Assembly (NCBI GenBank): GCA_028701945.1
Contig: JAQVPT010000136.1
Location: 1 to 6,514 of the forward strand
Origin: Bacteroidales bacterium
GTDB lineage: Bacteria; Bacteroidota; Bacteroidia; Bacteroidales; ML635J-15
DNA length: 6,514 nucleotides
Direction of reading: 5' to 3'
In this document: positions 1 through 6,309 of the stretch, one piece after another
Layout: each line of letters begins with the position of its first letter
How positions within the stretch are numbered: position 1 is the first letter of the stretch
Notes under the pieces: generated by a model
What the model was told of the DNA's origin: nothing
The model's database searches: none
What the model saw: only the letters and a program-made list of their open reading frames with translations
Made by a program: the position numbers and the translations under genes

Positions 1-32
1 TTTCAATAAGTTGTTTAAATGCTTATTCACAA
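1..32 (+). other. C-terminal tail of a probable Sec signal peptide
   Basis: The first visible residues read SISCLNAYSQ, followed by the polar stretch LEGETESGS and then the first beta-strand of the helix domain (IFYVK). This looks like the end of a hydrophobic signal-peptide core with small residues near a cleavage site around AYS-Q. T9SS cargo needs a Sec signal peptide, so this fits. A typical peptide of 20-25 residues would put the start codon roughly 30-50 bases left of the window. This is inference, because the n-region and most of the core are not visible. Confidence 0.55.
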
Positions 33-3000
33 TTAGAAGGTGAAACTGAATCTGGTTCAATTTTCTATGTAAAGACTGATGGAAGTGATACTAACGATGG
101 TTTGACCTGGGAAAACGCTTTTCAAACAATCCAGTATGCTATCGATCAGGCTTATGCAGATGGTGGTGGTGAAGTATGGGTAGCCCAGGGTACATATAGC
201 CCTACTGCGTATTTATCTGATTATTCAGGTCTTCAAACAAATGATGAATATATGAGCTTTATTATGTATTCAGGTGTTGATGTATATGGTGGTTTTGCCG
301 GAACTGAATCCACAAAAGAAATTGGAGTTGCAGGAGGACGACAACTGGCTTCTGCCGATATCTGGGATTTTGCAAATCCTACTGTACTAGATGGTACAGG
401 AAAATATCATACTGTGTGGTTTGGGTCAACGGGCTTTGTGCCTTTTGATTACGAAGGTATAGAAATATATATTCCTAATGCATTGGATGTCCCTACTACA
501 ATTAATGGATTTACTATTACTGGTGCTTTTGCAGATGAAGATATCCGTTTCGAAAATACTCAGGAATCTAAAGAAAAAGCTTTACATGCTTCTGGTGGAG
601 GTGCAGCGGTTTTTGGCAATGGTATAATTAGCAATTGTATAGTAGAAAATAATAAAGCTCGATATGGAGGAGCTGGAATTGTTCTTTTTGATGGTGGTAT
701 AGCTCAAAATTGTTTGGTGCAAAATAATAGAGCCACAGGCATAAATTTCTATAGCGAAGGAATTTTTGGCTTTGGCTCCTTTGATTATTGGAGGACAGAT
801 GGTGCTGGTGTTTTGGCTGTGGGATCAGAAACTACTACAAGTGTTATAAATAATTGTACTATTAGTTCAAACCTTGGTGAAGCAAACGATAATTATCCTG
901 CTGCAGCTTCTTCTACCAATAATAAAGTTAATAATGGTGGAGGTGTTTATTTAATTTACTCAACTATTCAGAATTCCTTGATTAGTTCTAATAATATTGT
1001 AAAAAATCCATATCCGTATGTAGGAGAATCAGGTGCTTCTTGTGGTGGTGGAATTTATTTGTATTCAAGAGGTTTAGTCGAAAATTGTGAAGTAACAGAC
1101 AATGGTTTCCAGGGAGATTCTCAAAATGGTGCCGGAGTATGGGTTGCTGATTATGGAATTTATGCTCTTGCAGAAGATTACGATGACCTTATTGTGAGAG
1201 ACTGTTATATCCATACTAACAGAGAAGGAGCAGCATTGGCTGTAGATTCCAAGTATTCTACTATAGAAAGTAATCTTGTTGCAAATAATCAGGGAATAGG
1301 TATTTATGGTTTTGGAAATTGCAGTAATTGCCGCACTGTAAATTGTGTTAGTGCTAATAATCAGTCTTATGGTTACGGACAAAGTTCAAATTCTAATAAT
1401 GAAGATAATAGTCTTATTAATTCTACTATAGTTAATAATGGAGGTAGTTGTACTATCGGAAATGCTAATAATCAGGAAATTTTTAGTTGTGTAATTTGGG
1501 GAAATAATAATAATCCTGCCAGTATTAGCAATGCTACTGTAAACAATTCTGCATTTTCATTTTCACCTCCTGCCGGAACCGATAATTTTCAAATCGATGC
1601 CAATAATACCTTAGGTCCTCAGTTTACTTCACCTTCTTCAGGTTACGGACTTGGAGTAGGAGATTGGGCAACTGCTGACTGGAGCCTTCAAAATTCATCT
1701 CCGCTTATTGGTCAAGGTGATATGAGTCTTTTGCCAACAGGTTTTAACGAAGATTTTGCGGGAAATAGTAGAATACTTGGTTGCGAAATCGAAATCGGTG
1801 CTTACGAATCTTCATTTGATGCTGCAATAGCTTCCCTTAATATAAATGGTGATGCACTACAGAATGGATACCTGATAAATGCTTGTAGCCAATCTAATGT
1901 GGTATTTACATTCGAAGGAGCAAGTTCAGGAGATTATCCTTATAATATTACATGGGTGGTAAATGATGATCCGGGAAATTCTCTGTCAGGATCTATGGTA
2001 GTTAGTTCTCAGGGTACTGTGTTGTTTGATGAAACATTGGCTTTGGGTACATACGAAATAGATGTAATTAGTATCGAAGATAATAGTGGTTGTTTTGTTA
2101 ATGTTTCAGACCTTAATGGAGTAATAACTGTAACAGAAGCTATTGGAAATATTTATTATGTAAAGACAACAGGTAGCGATTCAAACGATGGATTGTGTTG
2201 GAGTACAGCTTTTGCTACAGTTCAGCATGCTATTGATGAGGCAAATGCTTCGCCAAATGAATGCGAAGTTTGGGTGGCACAAGGTACATATATGCCTACA
2301 GAATACATTACCGATGCAACCGGCCTACAATCTACTGCCGAGTACAAATCATTTATTATGTATTCCGGAGTAAATGTTTATGGTGGTTTCTTTGGAAATG
2401 AAACTACCCGTGCCATTGGTGTGGAAGGTGGACGTGAGTTAGCCTCTGCTAATCCATGGGACTTTGCAAATCCTACTATCCTTGATGGAACAGGTAGCTA
2501 TCATGTTGTTTGGTATGGTTCTAATGGATTCTATACATCCACCTACGAAGGAATAGATATGTATATCCCAAGTCCAATGCCCGATACTACAATTTTGGAT
2601 GGTTTTACTATTACCGGTGGCTTTGCAAACGAAGATATTAGATTGGAAAACACGGAAGAATCTAAGCAAAAAGCATTTCATACAGGTGGAGGCGGTGTTT
2701 CTCTAATTGGTAATGGTATCGTAACAAACTGTATTGTAGAAAATAATAAAGCAAGATATGGCGGAGCTGGTATTGCTATGTACGATGGTGCTTATGCCAC
2801 AAATTGTCTTGTTCAAAACAATGAAGCAACTGGTGCTAACTTCTATAGCCCGGGTATCTTTGGATTTGGGGCGTTCGACTATTGGAGAACAGATGGAGCG
2901 GGAATAGTTATTATTGGGTCAGAAGATACGCAAAGTATTGTTGATAATTGCTCTGTTATTAATAATCTGGGGCGTGCAAACGATAATTATCCTGCTGCTG

Positions 3001-6000
3001 CTTCTGCTAATAATAATAAAGTAAATAACGGCGGTGGTGTTTATGTCGTAAATGGAATACTACAAAATTCTTATGTTGCCGGAAATAATATTGTTAAAAA
3101 TCCAACTCCTTACGAAGGCGAATCAGGAGCATCATGCGGTGGTGGAATCTATTTGTATTCGAGAGGTTTGGTTGACAATTGTGAAGTTACCGACAATGGT
3201 TTCTTAGGTGATTCTCAAAATGGAGCAGGAATTTGGGTTGCTGACTATGGTACTTATGCTTTAGCTGAAGATTTCGACGATCTAATTGTTAGAAATTGTT
3301 ATGTTCATACAAACAGACAGGGGGTTGCTCTTGCTGTTGATGCTCAATATTCTACTATCGAAAATAATTTGGTTGTAAACAACAATGGATTGGGCATATA
3401 CGGATACGGTAATTGTAATAATTGCCGTACAGTTAATTGTATTAGTGCCAATAACCAGTCATATGGTTACGGACATAGTACAAATGCTGGAAATGGAAAT
3501 AATAGCCTGATTAATAGTACAATAGTAAACAATGTTGGTGGTTGTTCTATTGGGAATTCTACAAATCAGGAAATCTCAAATAGTATAATTTGGGGAAATA
3601 ATAATAATCCTGCTACAATATCTAATGCAACTGTTTCAAATTCTGCGTTTTCGTTTACTCCACCTGCAGGAGTAAACAATATTCAGATTGATTCTGATAA
3701 TGCTCTGGGTCCAAATTTTGTTAATCCTACTTCTAATTATGGAACCGGAGTTGTAGGATGGGATTCTGCCGACTGGGATATGATAGACGGTTCTCCATGT
3801 ATCGATCAGGGCGATATCTCATTTTTACCAGATGGAATTCTTACAGATATAAACGGTAGTAGCAGGGTAATGGGTTGCAATATCGATATGGGGGCTGTTG
3901 AAACTATTCATGGTGATGCTCTTGATGTTAATTTTACTGTCAATGGAAATCCTCTTACACCAGATTATTCTGAAACTATTTGCCAGGGAAATGCATTAAA
4001 TATTAACTTTAACGAAGCTATTAGCGGAAGTTTCCCATTTACAGTTTCGTGGGAAGTTAACGACGATCCTGCAAACCCACTTTCAGGAACAACAAGCGTA
4101 AGTGCAATTGGTGATGCATTAATAAATGCAATTCCTGACGCTGGAACATATAGTATCCAAATTACAGAAATTACAGACGATAATGGCTGTATTGTTTTTG
4201 ATCTTAATGCTTATCACGCTAATATTACTGTTACACAGGAACCTGATGTAGAATTGTTATTGCAAGGAAATAGTGTGAGTTCAGGTAGTAGCGAAGAAAT
4301 ATGTTTTGGTGAGGCTATAGTGCTTATTTTTGAAAATGCTTCAATAGGAGATTATCCTTTTACCGTTTCGTGGACAATAAACTCTGATTCAGGGAATGCT
4401 TTAGCAGGAACAGATGTTGAAGTAACTGCAGACGGTCAGGAATTGATTAATGCTAATCCCGATCCCGGTACTTATCAAATTGAATTTATATCAATTACTG
4501 ATAATAATGGATGTATAATTAATGATTTAACTGTGTTCGATTGTAGTTTTACAGTTAATCCTGAGCCAGAAGCAGAAATTAGCCTTAATGGAAATGTAAT
4601 AACTACAGATTATACAACAGATTTTTGTTATGGCGAAGATTTATTGCTTCTATGGTCAGATGCTACTGCAGGTACTTATCCGTTTACTGTTTCATGGACA
4701 GTTAACGGGAGCGATACTCACCCTCTTGCAGGAACAGATGTAAGTGTTGATGCCGCTGGGTTTGAACTTATTAACAATCATCCAGATGCAGGTATCTACG
4801 AAATTGTATTTACTAATATTACAGATGCAAATTTATGTAGCAGTTCTAATCCTAGTCAATACAATCCAACAGTAATTGTAAATGCTGAACCAGATGTTAC
4901 ATGCTTCTTAAATGGTGTTGCAAATCCTTATTCCGAAGATATTGAATTATGCCTAGGAGAAAATATCGAATTGGTATTAAATGATAATAATGCAAATTAT
5001 CCACTAAATGTTTCATGGACAGTTAATGGTGATCCATTAGATCCACTTTCTGCTACCGACCAAACAATAAGTGCTGTTGATGAGGTAATTACTTTATTAC
5101 CTGATCAGGCTGGTACATTTGTATTTGTTGTTACTGAGATTACTGATGTAAATGGATGTTCTGTTTCAGATTATAGTGTTTATAATACTAATATTATTGT
5201 TAATCCTATACCCGAAAATATTGTTGTAACTGCTACTCCAAATATTTTATGTGGTGGAGAAACATCTCAATTAACAGCTACAGGTGATAATGTAGATCAT
5301 TATGATGTGTATTCTGATGCTACCAACGGAGATTTTCTTGGTACTTTGCCTCTTGGTATTACTCCAGATGCTACCACAAGTTATTTTGTAGAAGCAATTT
5401 CTGCAAATGGATGTAGTCCTTCAGATAGGACAGAAACAATTATTACAGTTAATCCTGCACCAGGTGATCCTGTAGTTGATAATCCTATAATGAGTTTATG
5501 TGAAGGTGATACATTCCAAATAAATGCAACAGCTGAGAACTCCAGCATTATTAATATTTATGATGCAAATATTGGAGGTAATCTGCTCGGAACTGTTCCG
5601 CACAGTACAAATCTAAATAATGATACAGTGTTCTACTTTGAGGCTGTGTCTACAAATGGATGTGTAAATCATGGAGGTCGCACAATGCAAACAGTAGAAG
5701 TTAATCCGTATCCTGTATTAGTAATTTCAATTTCTGATACAGCAATATATTCTACTCAAACTTCACAAATAATTGTTTCAGGTGCCGATACATACGATTG
5801 GACTCCGATCGATAATTTATCATGTTCAACATGTAGCGATCCATTATTTACTGCTCCTTCAATAACTACTATGCAAGACTTTACTTTTGTAGTTACAGGG
5901 ACAACTAATTCTTGTGCTTCTTCTGACACAGCAATTATTACTGTTTTAGGAGATTTGGTCGTTGCAGTGCCTCAGGCTTTTTCTCCTAATGGTGATGGAA

Positions 6001-6227
6001 CAGGTGATAGATTAGTAATATCTGGTCTTGAACAATATCCTAATAATGAACTATATGTGTTCAGTAGATGGGGTAACGAAGTTTATAGTATGTCTCCGTA
6101 TCAAAATGAATGGGAAGGTAAAAATTCAAGTGATAGTCAATTGCCTTCAGGAACTTATTATTATGTTCTTAAACTTAACGATAATGACGATACTGTGTTA
6201 AAAGGATTTGTTTATATTAAGTATTAA
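1..6227 (+). CDS. Giant T9SS-secreted surface protein with two beta-helices, eight Ig-like modules and a type B sorting domain (5' end cut by the window)
   Basis: The frame is open from the first full codon (base 3) to TAA at 6225-6227, giving 2074 visible residues (numbered here from base 3). Bases 1-2 end an earlier codon. Domains in order: signal-peptide tail (1-10), beta-helix (20-602), Ig-like (605-713), second beta-helix (717-1300), four Ig-like modules of about 108 residues (1304-1736), three of about 83 residues (1737-1985), and a type B C-terminal domain (1986-2074) with SPNGDG, an RWGNEVY-type strand and GTYYYVL. Beta-helices show Asn-rich rungs such as NCIVENN and end in choice-of-anchor-Q-like segments (SPLIGQGD ... 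IGAYE). A TTG at 102 is not the start: it lies inside the conserved YVKTDGSD...DGLTW segment that recurs internally at about 2154. Inferred role: extracellular adhesin-like protein exported by Sec then T9SS and paired with the PorP/SprF-like protein encoded 13 bases downstream. A polysaccharide-active enzyme is possible, but no catalytic motif was recognised. Family and sorting class are confident; function is not. Confidence 0.93.
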   Translation, partial: SISCLNAYSQLEGETESGSIFYVKTDGSDTNDGLTWENAFQTIQYAIDQAYADGGGEVWVAQGTYSPTAYLSDYSGLQTNDEYMSFIMYSGVDVYGGFAGTESTKEIGVAGGRQLASADIWDFANPTVLDGTGKYHTVWFGSTGFVPFDYEGIEIYIPNALDVPTTINGFTITGAFADEDIRFENTQESKEKALHASGGGAAVFGNGIISNCIVENNKARYGGAGIVLFDGGIAQNCLVQNNRATGINFYSEGIFGFGSFDYWRTDGAGVLAVGSETTTSVINNCTISSNLGEANDNYPAAASSTNNKVNNGGGVYLIYSTIQNSLISSNNIVKNPYPYVGESGASCGGGIYLYSRGLVENCEVTDNGFQGDSQNGAGVWVADYGIYALAEDYDDLIVRDCYIHTNREGAALAVDSKYSTIESNLVANNQGIGIYGFGNCSNCRTVNCVSANNQSYGYGQSSNSNNEDNSLINSTIVNNGGSCTIGNANNQEIFSCVIWGNNNNPASISNATVNNSAFSFSPPAGTDNFQIDANNTLGPQFTSPSSGYGLGVGDWATADWSLQNSSPLIGQGDMSLLPTGFNEDFAGNSRILGCEIEIGAYESSFDAAIASLNINGDALQNGYLINACSQSNVVFTFEGASSGDYPYNITWVVNDDPGNSLSGSMVVSSQGTVLFDETLALGTYEIDVISIEDNSGCFVNVSDLNGVITVTEAIGNIYYVKTTGSDSNDGLCWSTAFATVQHAIDEANASPNECEVWVAQGTYMPTEYITDATGLQSTAEYKSFIMYSGVNVYGGFFGNETTRAIGVEGGRELASANPWDFANPTILDGTGSYHVVWYGSNGFYTSTYEGIDMYIPSPMPDTTILDGFTITGGFANEDIRLENTEESKQKAFHTGGGGVSLIGNGIVTNCIVENNKARYGGAGIAMYDGAYATNCLVQNNEATGANFYSPGIFGFGAFDYWRTDGAGIVIIGSEDTQSIVDNCSVINNLGRANDNYPAAASANNNKVNNGGGVYVVNGILQNSYVAGNNIVKNPTPYEGESGASCGGGIYLYSRGLVDNCEVTDNGFLGDSQNGAGIWVADYGTYALAEDFDDLIVRNCYVHTNRQGVALAVDAQYSTIENNLVVNNNGLGIYGYGNCNNCRTVNCISANNQSYGYGHSTNAGNGNNSLINSTIVNNVGGCSIGNSTNQEISNSIIWGNNNNPATISNATVSNSAFSFTPPAGVNNIQIDSDNALGPNFVNPTSNYGTGVVGWDSADWDMIDGSPCIDQGDISFLPDGILTDINGSSRVMGCNIDMGAVETIHGDALDVNFTVNGNPLTPDYSETICQGNALNINFNEAISGSFPFTVSWEVNDDPANPLSGTTSVSAIGDALINAIPDAGTYSIQITEITDDNGCIVFDLNAYHANITVTQEPDVELLLQGNSVSSGSSEEICFGEAIVLIFENASIGDYPFTVSWTINSDSGNALAGTDVEVTADGQELINANPDPGTYQIEFISITDNNGCIINDLTVFDCSFTVNPEPEAEISLNGNVITTDYTTDFCYGEDLLLLWSDATAGTYPFTVSWTVNGSDTHPLAGTDVSVDAAGFELINNHPDAGIYEIVFTNITDANLCSSSNPSQYNPTVIVNAEPDVTCFLNGVANPYSEDIELCLGENIELVLNDNNANYPLNVSWTVNGDPLDPLSATDQTISAVDEVITLLPDQAGTFVFVVTEITDVNGCSVSDYSVYNTNIIVNPIPENIVVTATPNILCGGETSQLTATGDNVDHYDVYSDATNGDFLGTLPLGITPDATTSYFVEAISANGCSPSDRTETIITVNPAPGDPVVDNPIMSLCEGDTFQINATAENSSIINIYDANIGGNLLGTVPHSTNLNNDTVFYFEAVSTNGCVNHGGRTMQTVEVNPYPVLVISISDTAIYSTQTSQIIVSGADTYDWTPIDNLSCSTCSDPLFTAPSITTMQDFTFVVTGTTNSCASSDTAIITVLGDLVVAVPQAFSPNGDGTGDRLVISGLEQYPNNELYVFSRWGNEVYSMSPYQNEWEGKNSSDSQLPSGTYYYVLKLNDNDDTVLKGFVYIKY
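60..1808 (+). other. Right-handed parallel beta-helix domain, copy 1
   Basis: This encodes about 583 residues. The opening (YVKTDGSD.NDGL.W..AF.TIQ.AID, then EVWVAQGTY.PT, then VYGGFAGTE) is the usual N-terminal cap of Bacteroidota and other bacterial parallel beta-helix surface proteins, followed by NPT.LDGTG and GFTITG. The body has successive rungs with the pattern N-[CS]-x-[IV]-x-x-N: NCIVENN, NCLVQNN, NCTISSN, NCEVTDN, NCVSANN, NSTIVNN, with GGG or GAG turns between them. It closes with LGPQF, then SSPLIGQGD, NSRILGCEI and IGAYE, matching the choice-of-anchor-Q end seen in such proteins. The ligand or substrate cannot be read from the sequence. Confidence 0.85.
1815..2141 (+). other. Ig/PKD-like module 1, between the two beta-helices
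   Basis: This 109-residue module links the helices. It shares its framework with modules 2-5: an early Cys (NACSQ), GDYPYNITW.VNDDPGN.LSG, then LGTYEI...I.D..GC near the end and a final ITVTE strand. It is the most divergent of the five long modules, but its NDDP..x..LSG segment is closest to module 2. This fits the view that modules 1 and 2 are the paired copies of the block duplication. Probable role: a rigid spacer. Confidence 0.75.
2151..3902 (+). other. Right-handed parallel beta-helix domain, copy 2
   Basis: This encodes about 584 residues collinear with copy 1, starting IYYVKTTGSDSNDGL and ending DMGAVE. The cap (EVWVAQGTY.PT, SFIMYSGV, VYGGFFG), the rungs (NCIVENN, NCLVQNN, NCSVINN, NCEVTDN, NCISANN, NSTIVNN) and the choice-of-anchor-Q-like end (SPCIDQGD, SSRVMGCNI) are all kept. 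Its end, with CIDQGD and MGAVE, is closer to the usual family pattern than the end of copy 1. There is no stop, frameshift or large gap relative to copy 1; the alignment needs only a few single-codon indels. Both copies therefore look functional. Confidence 0.85.
2151..4241 (+). repeat. Tandem duplication unit B (beta-helix plus Ig-like module)
   Basis: Second copy of the unit at 60-2141. In the aligned 29-codon block 1113-1199 vs 3207-3293, 26 residues are identical, yet 11 of those 26 use different codons and only 3 residues changed. DNA has drifted while protein was conserved, which indicates an old duplication under purifying selection, without recent gene conversion in that block. Confidence 0.88.
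3912..5210 (+). other. Array of four Ig/PKD-like modules of about 108 residues (modules 2-5)
   Basis: Four tandem modules begin at 3912, 4242, 4566 and 4890, with lengths of 110, 108, 108 and 107 residues. Each has an early Cys followed by G-[END] (ICQGN, ICFGE, FCYGE, LCLGE), a [FY]P[FL]xVSWxxN strand, an [AS][GA]T[TD] turn, a GTY/GIY/GTF strand, and ITDxNxC about 75 residues after the first Cys, ending in a VNPE- or VNAE-type linker. The Cys pair could form a disulfide. Such modules are common as stalks in large T9SS surface proteins of Bacteroidota. Modules 3 and 4 look the most alike. Confidence 0.82.
5211..5957 (+). other. Three shorter Ig/PKD-like modules (modules 6-8) before the sorting domain
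   Basis: Modules start at 5211 (83 residues), 5460 (84) and 5712 (82). Modules 6 and 7 share LCxG[ED], YDVYSDATNGD.LGT or INIYDANIGG.LLGT, then YF.EA.S.NGC and a closing TV.VNP strand. They match the Ig-like type that usually precedes gliding-motility C-terminal domains. Module 8 is of the other common type, YDWTPIDNLSCSTCSDP...FVVTGTTNSC, a PKD-like fold placed just before type B sorting domains. Probable role: the membrane-proximal part of the stalk. Confidence 0.8.
5958..6224 (+). other. Type B T9SS C-terminal sorting domain (gliding-motility-associated, CHU_C/TIGR04131-like)
   Basis: The last 89 residues carry the signature of this family: VPQAFSPNGDGTGDRLVISGL near the start, then LYVFSRWGNEVYS, a Y.NEW.GK segment, LPSGTYYYVLKL and the final strand KGFVYIKY at the very C-terminus. 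These domains direct outer-membrane translocation by the type IX secretion system. Unlike the short type A signals, type B domains generally work with a PorP/SprF-family partner, and such a gene lies 13 bases downstream. Confidence 0.95.
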
Positions 6228-6240
6228 ATATAATTATTAT
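6228..6240 (+). other. 13-base all-A/T intergenic gap
   Basis: Between the TAA at 6225-6227 and the ATG at 6241 every base is A or T. There is no Shine-Dalgarno sequence, which is normal in Bacteroidota, where A-rich or AT-rich leaders support initiation. There is no room for a terminator, and I saw no Bacteroidota -7 element (TAnnTTTG) in the 50 bases before the ATG. The two genes are therefore most likely cotranscribed. Confidence 0.7.
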
Positions 6241-6309
6241 ATGAAAAATTTAGCTTTATTCAGTTGTTTCATTTGTTTGATGTTTGTTTCGTTGCAAATG
6301 TCAGCGCAG
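6241..6309 (+). other. Signal peptide of the PorP/SprF-like protein
   Basis: Residues 1-23 start MKNLALF and end QMSAQ: a short basic n-region, a hydrophobic core of about 15 residues, and an A-x-type site before Ser-24, just ahead of the conserved DPMFSHYMFN motif. Cleavage after SAQ is the usual place in this family. This also supports ATG 6241 as the true start. Confidence 0.8.

Larger units (their letters stand above)
60..2141 (+). repeat. Tandem duplication unit A (beta-helix plus Ig-like module)
   Basis: This unit aligns collinearly with 2151-4241. The offset is 2091 bases at the first strand (60 vs 2151), 2094 through most of the helix (882 vs 2976, 1113 vs 3207, 1492 vs 3586) and 2097 in the Ig-like module (1962 vs 4059). 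Protein identity is about 70% by eye. The longest identical DNA run I noticed is 28 bases (1492-1519 vs 3586-3613); another of 23 bases is at 882-904 vs 2976-2998. Confidence 0.9.

Noticed and set aside
1074..1382. Antisense open frame of about 102 codons
   Set aside because: It lies wholly inside the beta-helix 1 coding sequence, has no recognisable domain and is rich in Ser, Ile and Thr, as expected from reading Asn-rich codons backwards.
2188..2373. Forward open frame of about 61 codons in another frame
   Set aside because: It overlaps the conserved cap of beta-helix 2, whose main frame is clearly coding, and its product shows no known motif.
2439..2681. Antisense open frame of about 80 codons with a basic, hydrophobic start (MKCFLLRFF)
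   Set aside because: It lies inside the beta-helix 2 coding sequence. The leader-like start is chance from reverse-complemented codons; it has no promoter context and no equivalent open frame was provided or seen in the copy 1 counterpart.
60..4241. Long duplication as an insertion element, CRISPR-like array or assembly error
   Set aside because: The copies are in frame, follow protein domain boundaries, have no transposase or terminal repeats, and differ at many synonymous sites, so they are neither mobile DNA nor a collapsed or duplicated contig.
5820..5835. CSTC in module 8 as a CxxC redox or metal site
   Set aside because: LSCSTCSDP is a usual feature of PKD-like modules next to type B sorting domains and lacks a thioredoxin context.
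5982..6008. SPNGDGTGD as an EF-hand or thrombospondin-type calcium loop
   Set aside because: It is the signature stretch of the type B C-terminal domain (SPNGDGxxD); the rest of a calcium loop is not present.
6190..6240. Promoter or terminator between the two genes
   Set aside because: The gap is only 13 bases with no GC-rich hairpin, and no TAnnTTTG element was seen. The short ATAATTAT palindrome there is what all-A/T sequence gives by chance.
6256..6267. LFSC in the PorP-like signal peptide as a lipobox
   Set aside because: The Cys is residue 9, too early for a lipoprotein signal, and the hydrophobic core continues past it to a clear SAQ cleavage site.
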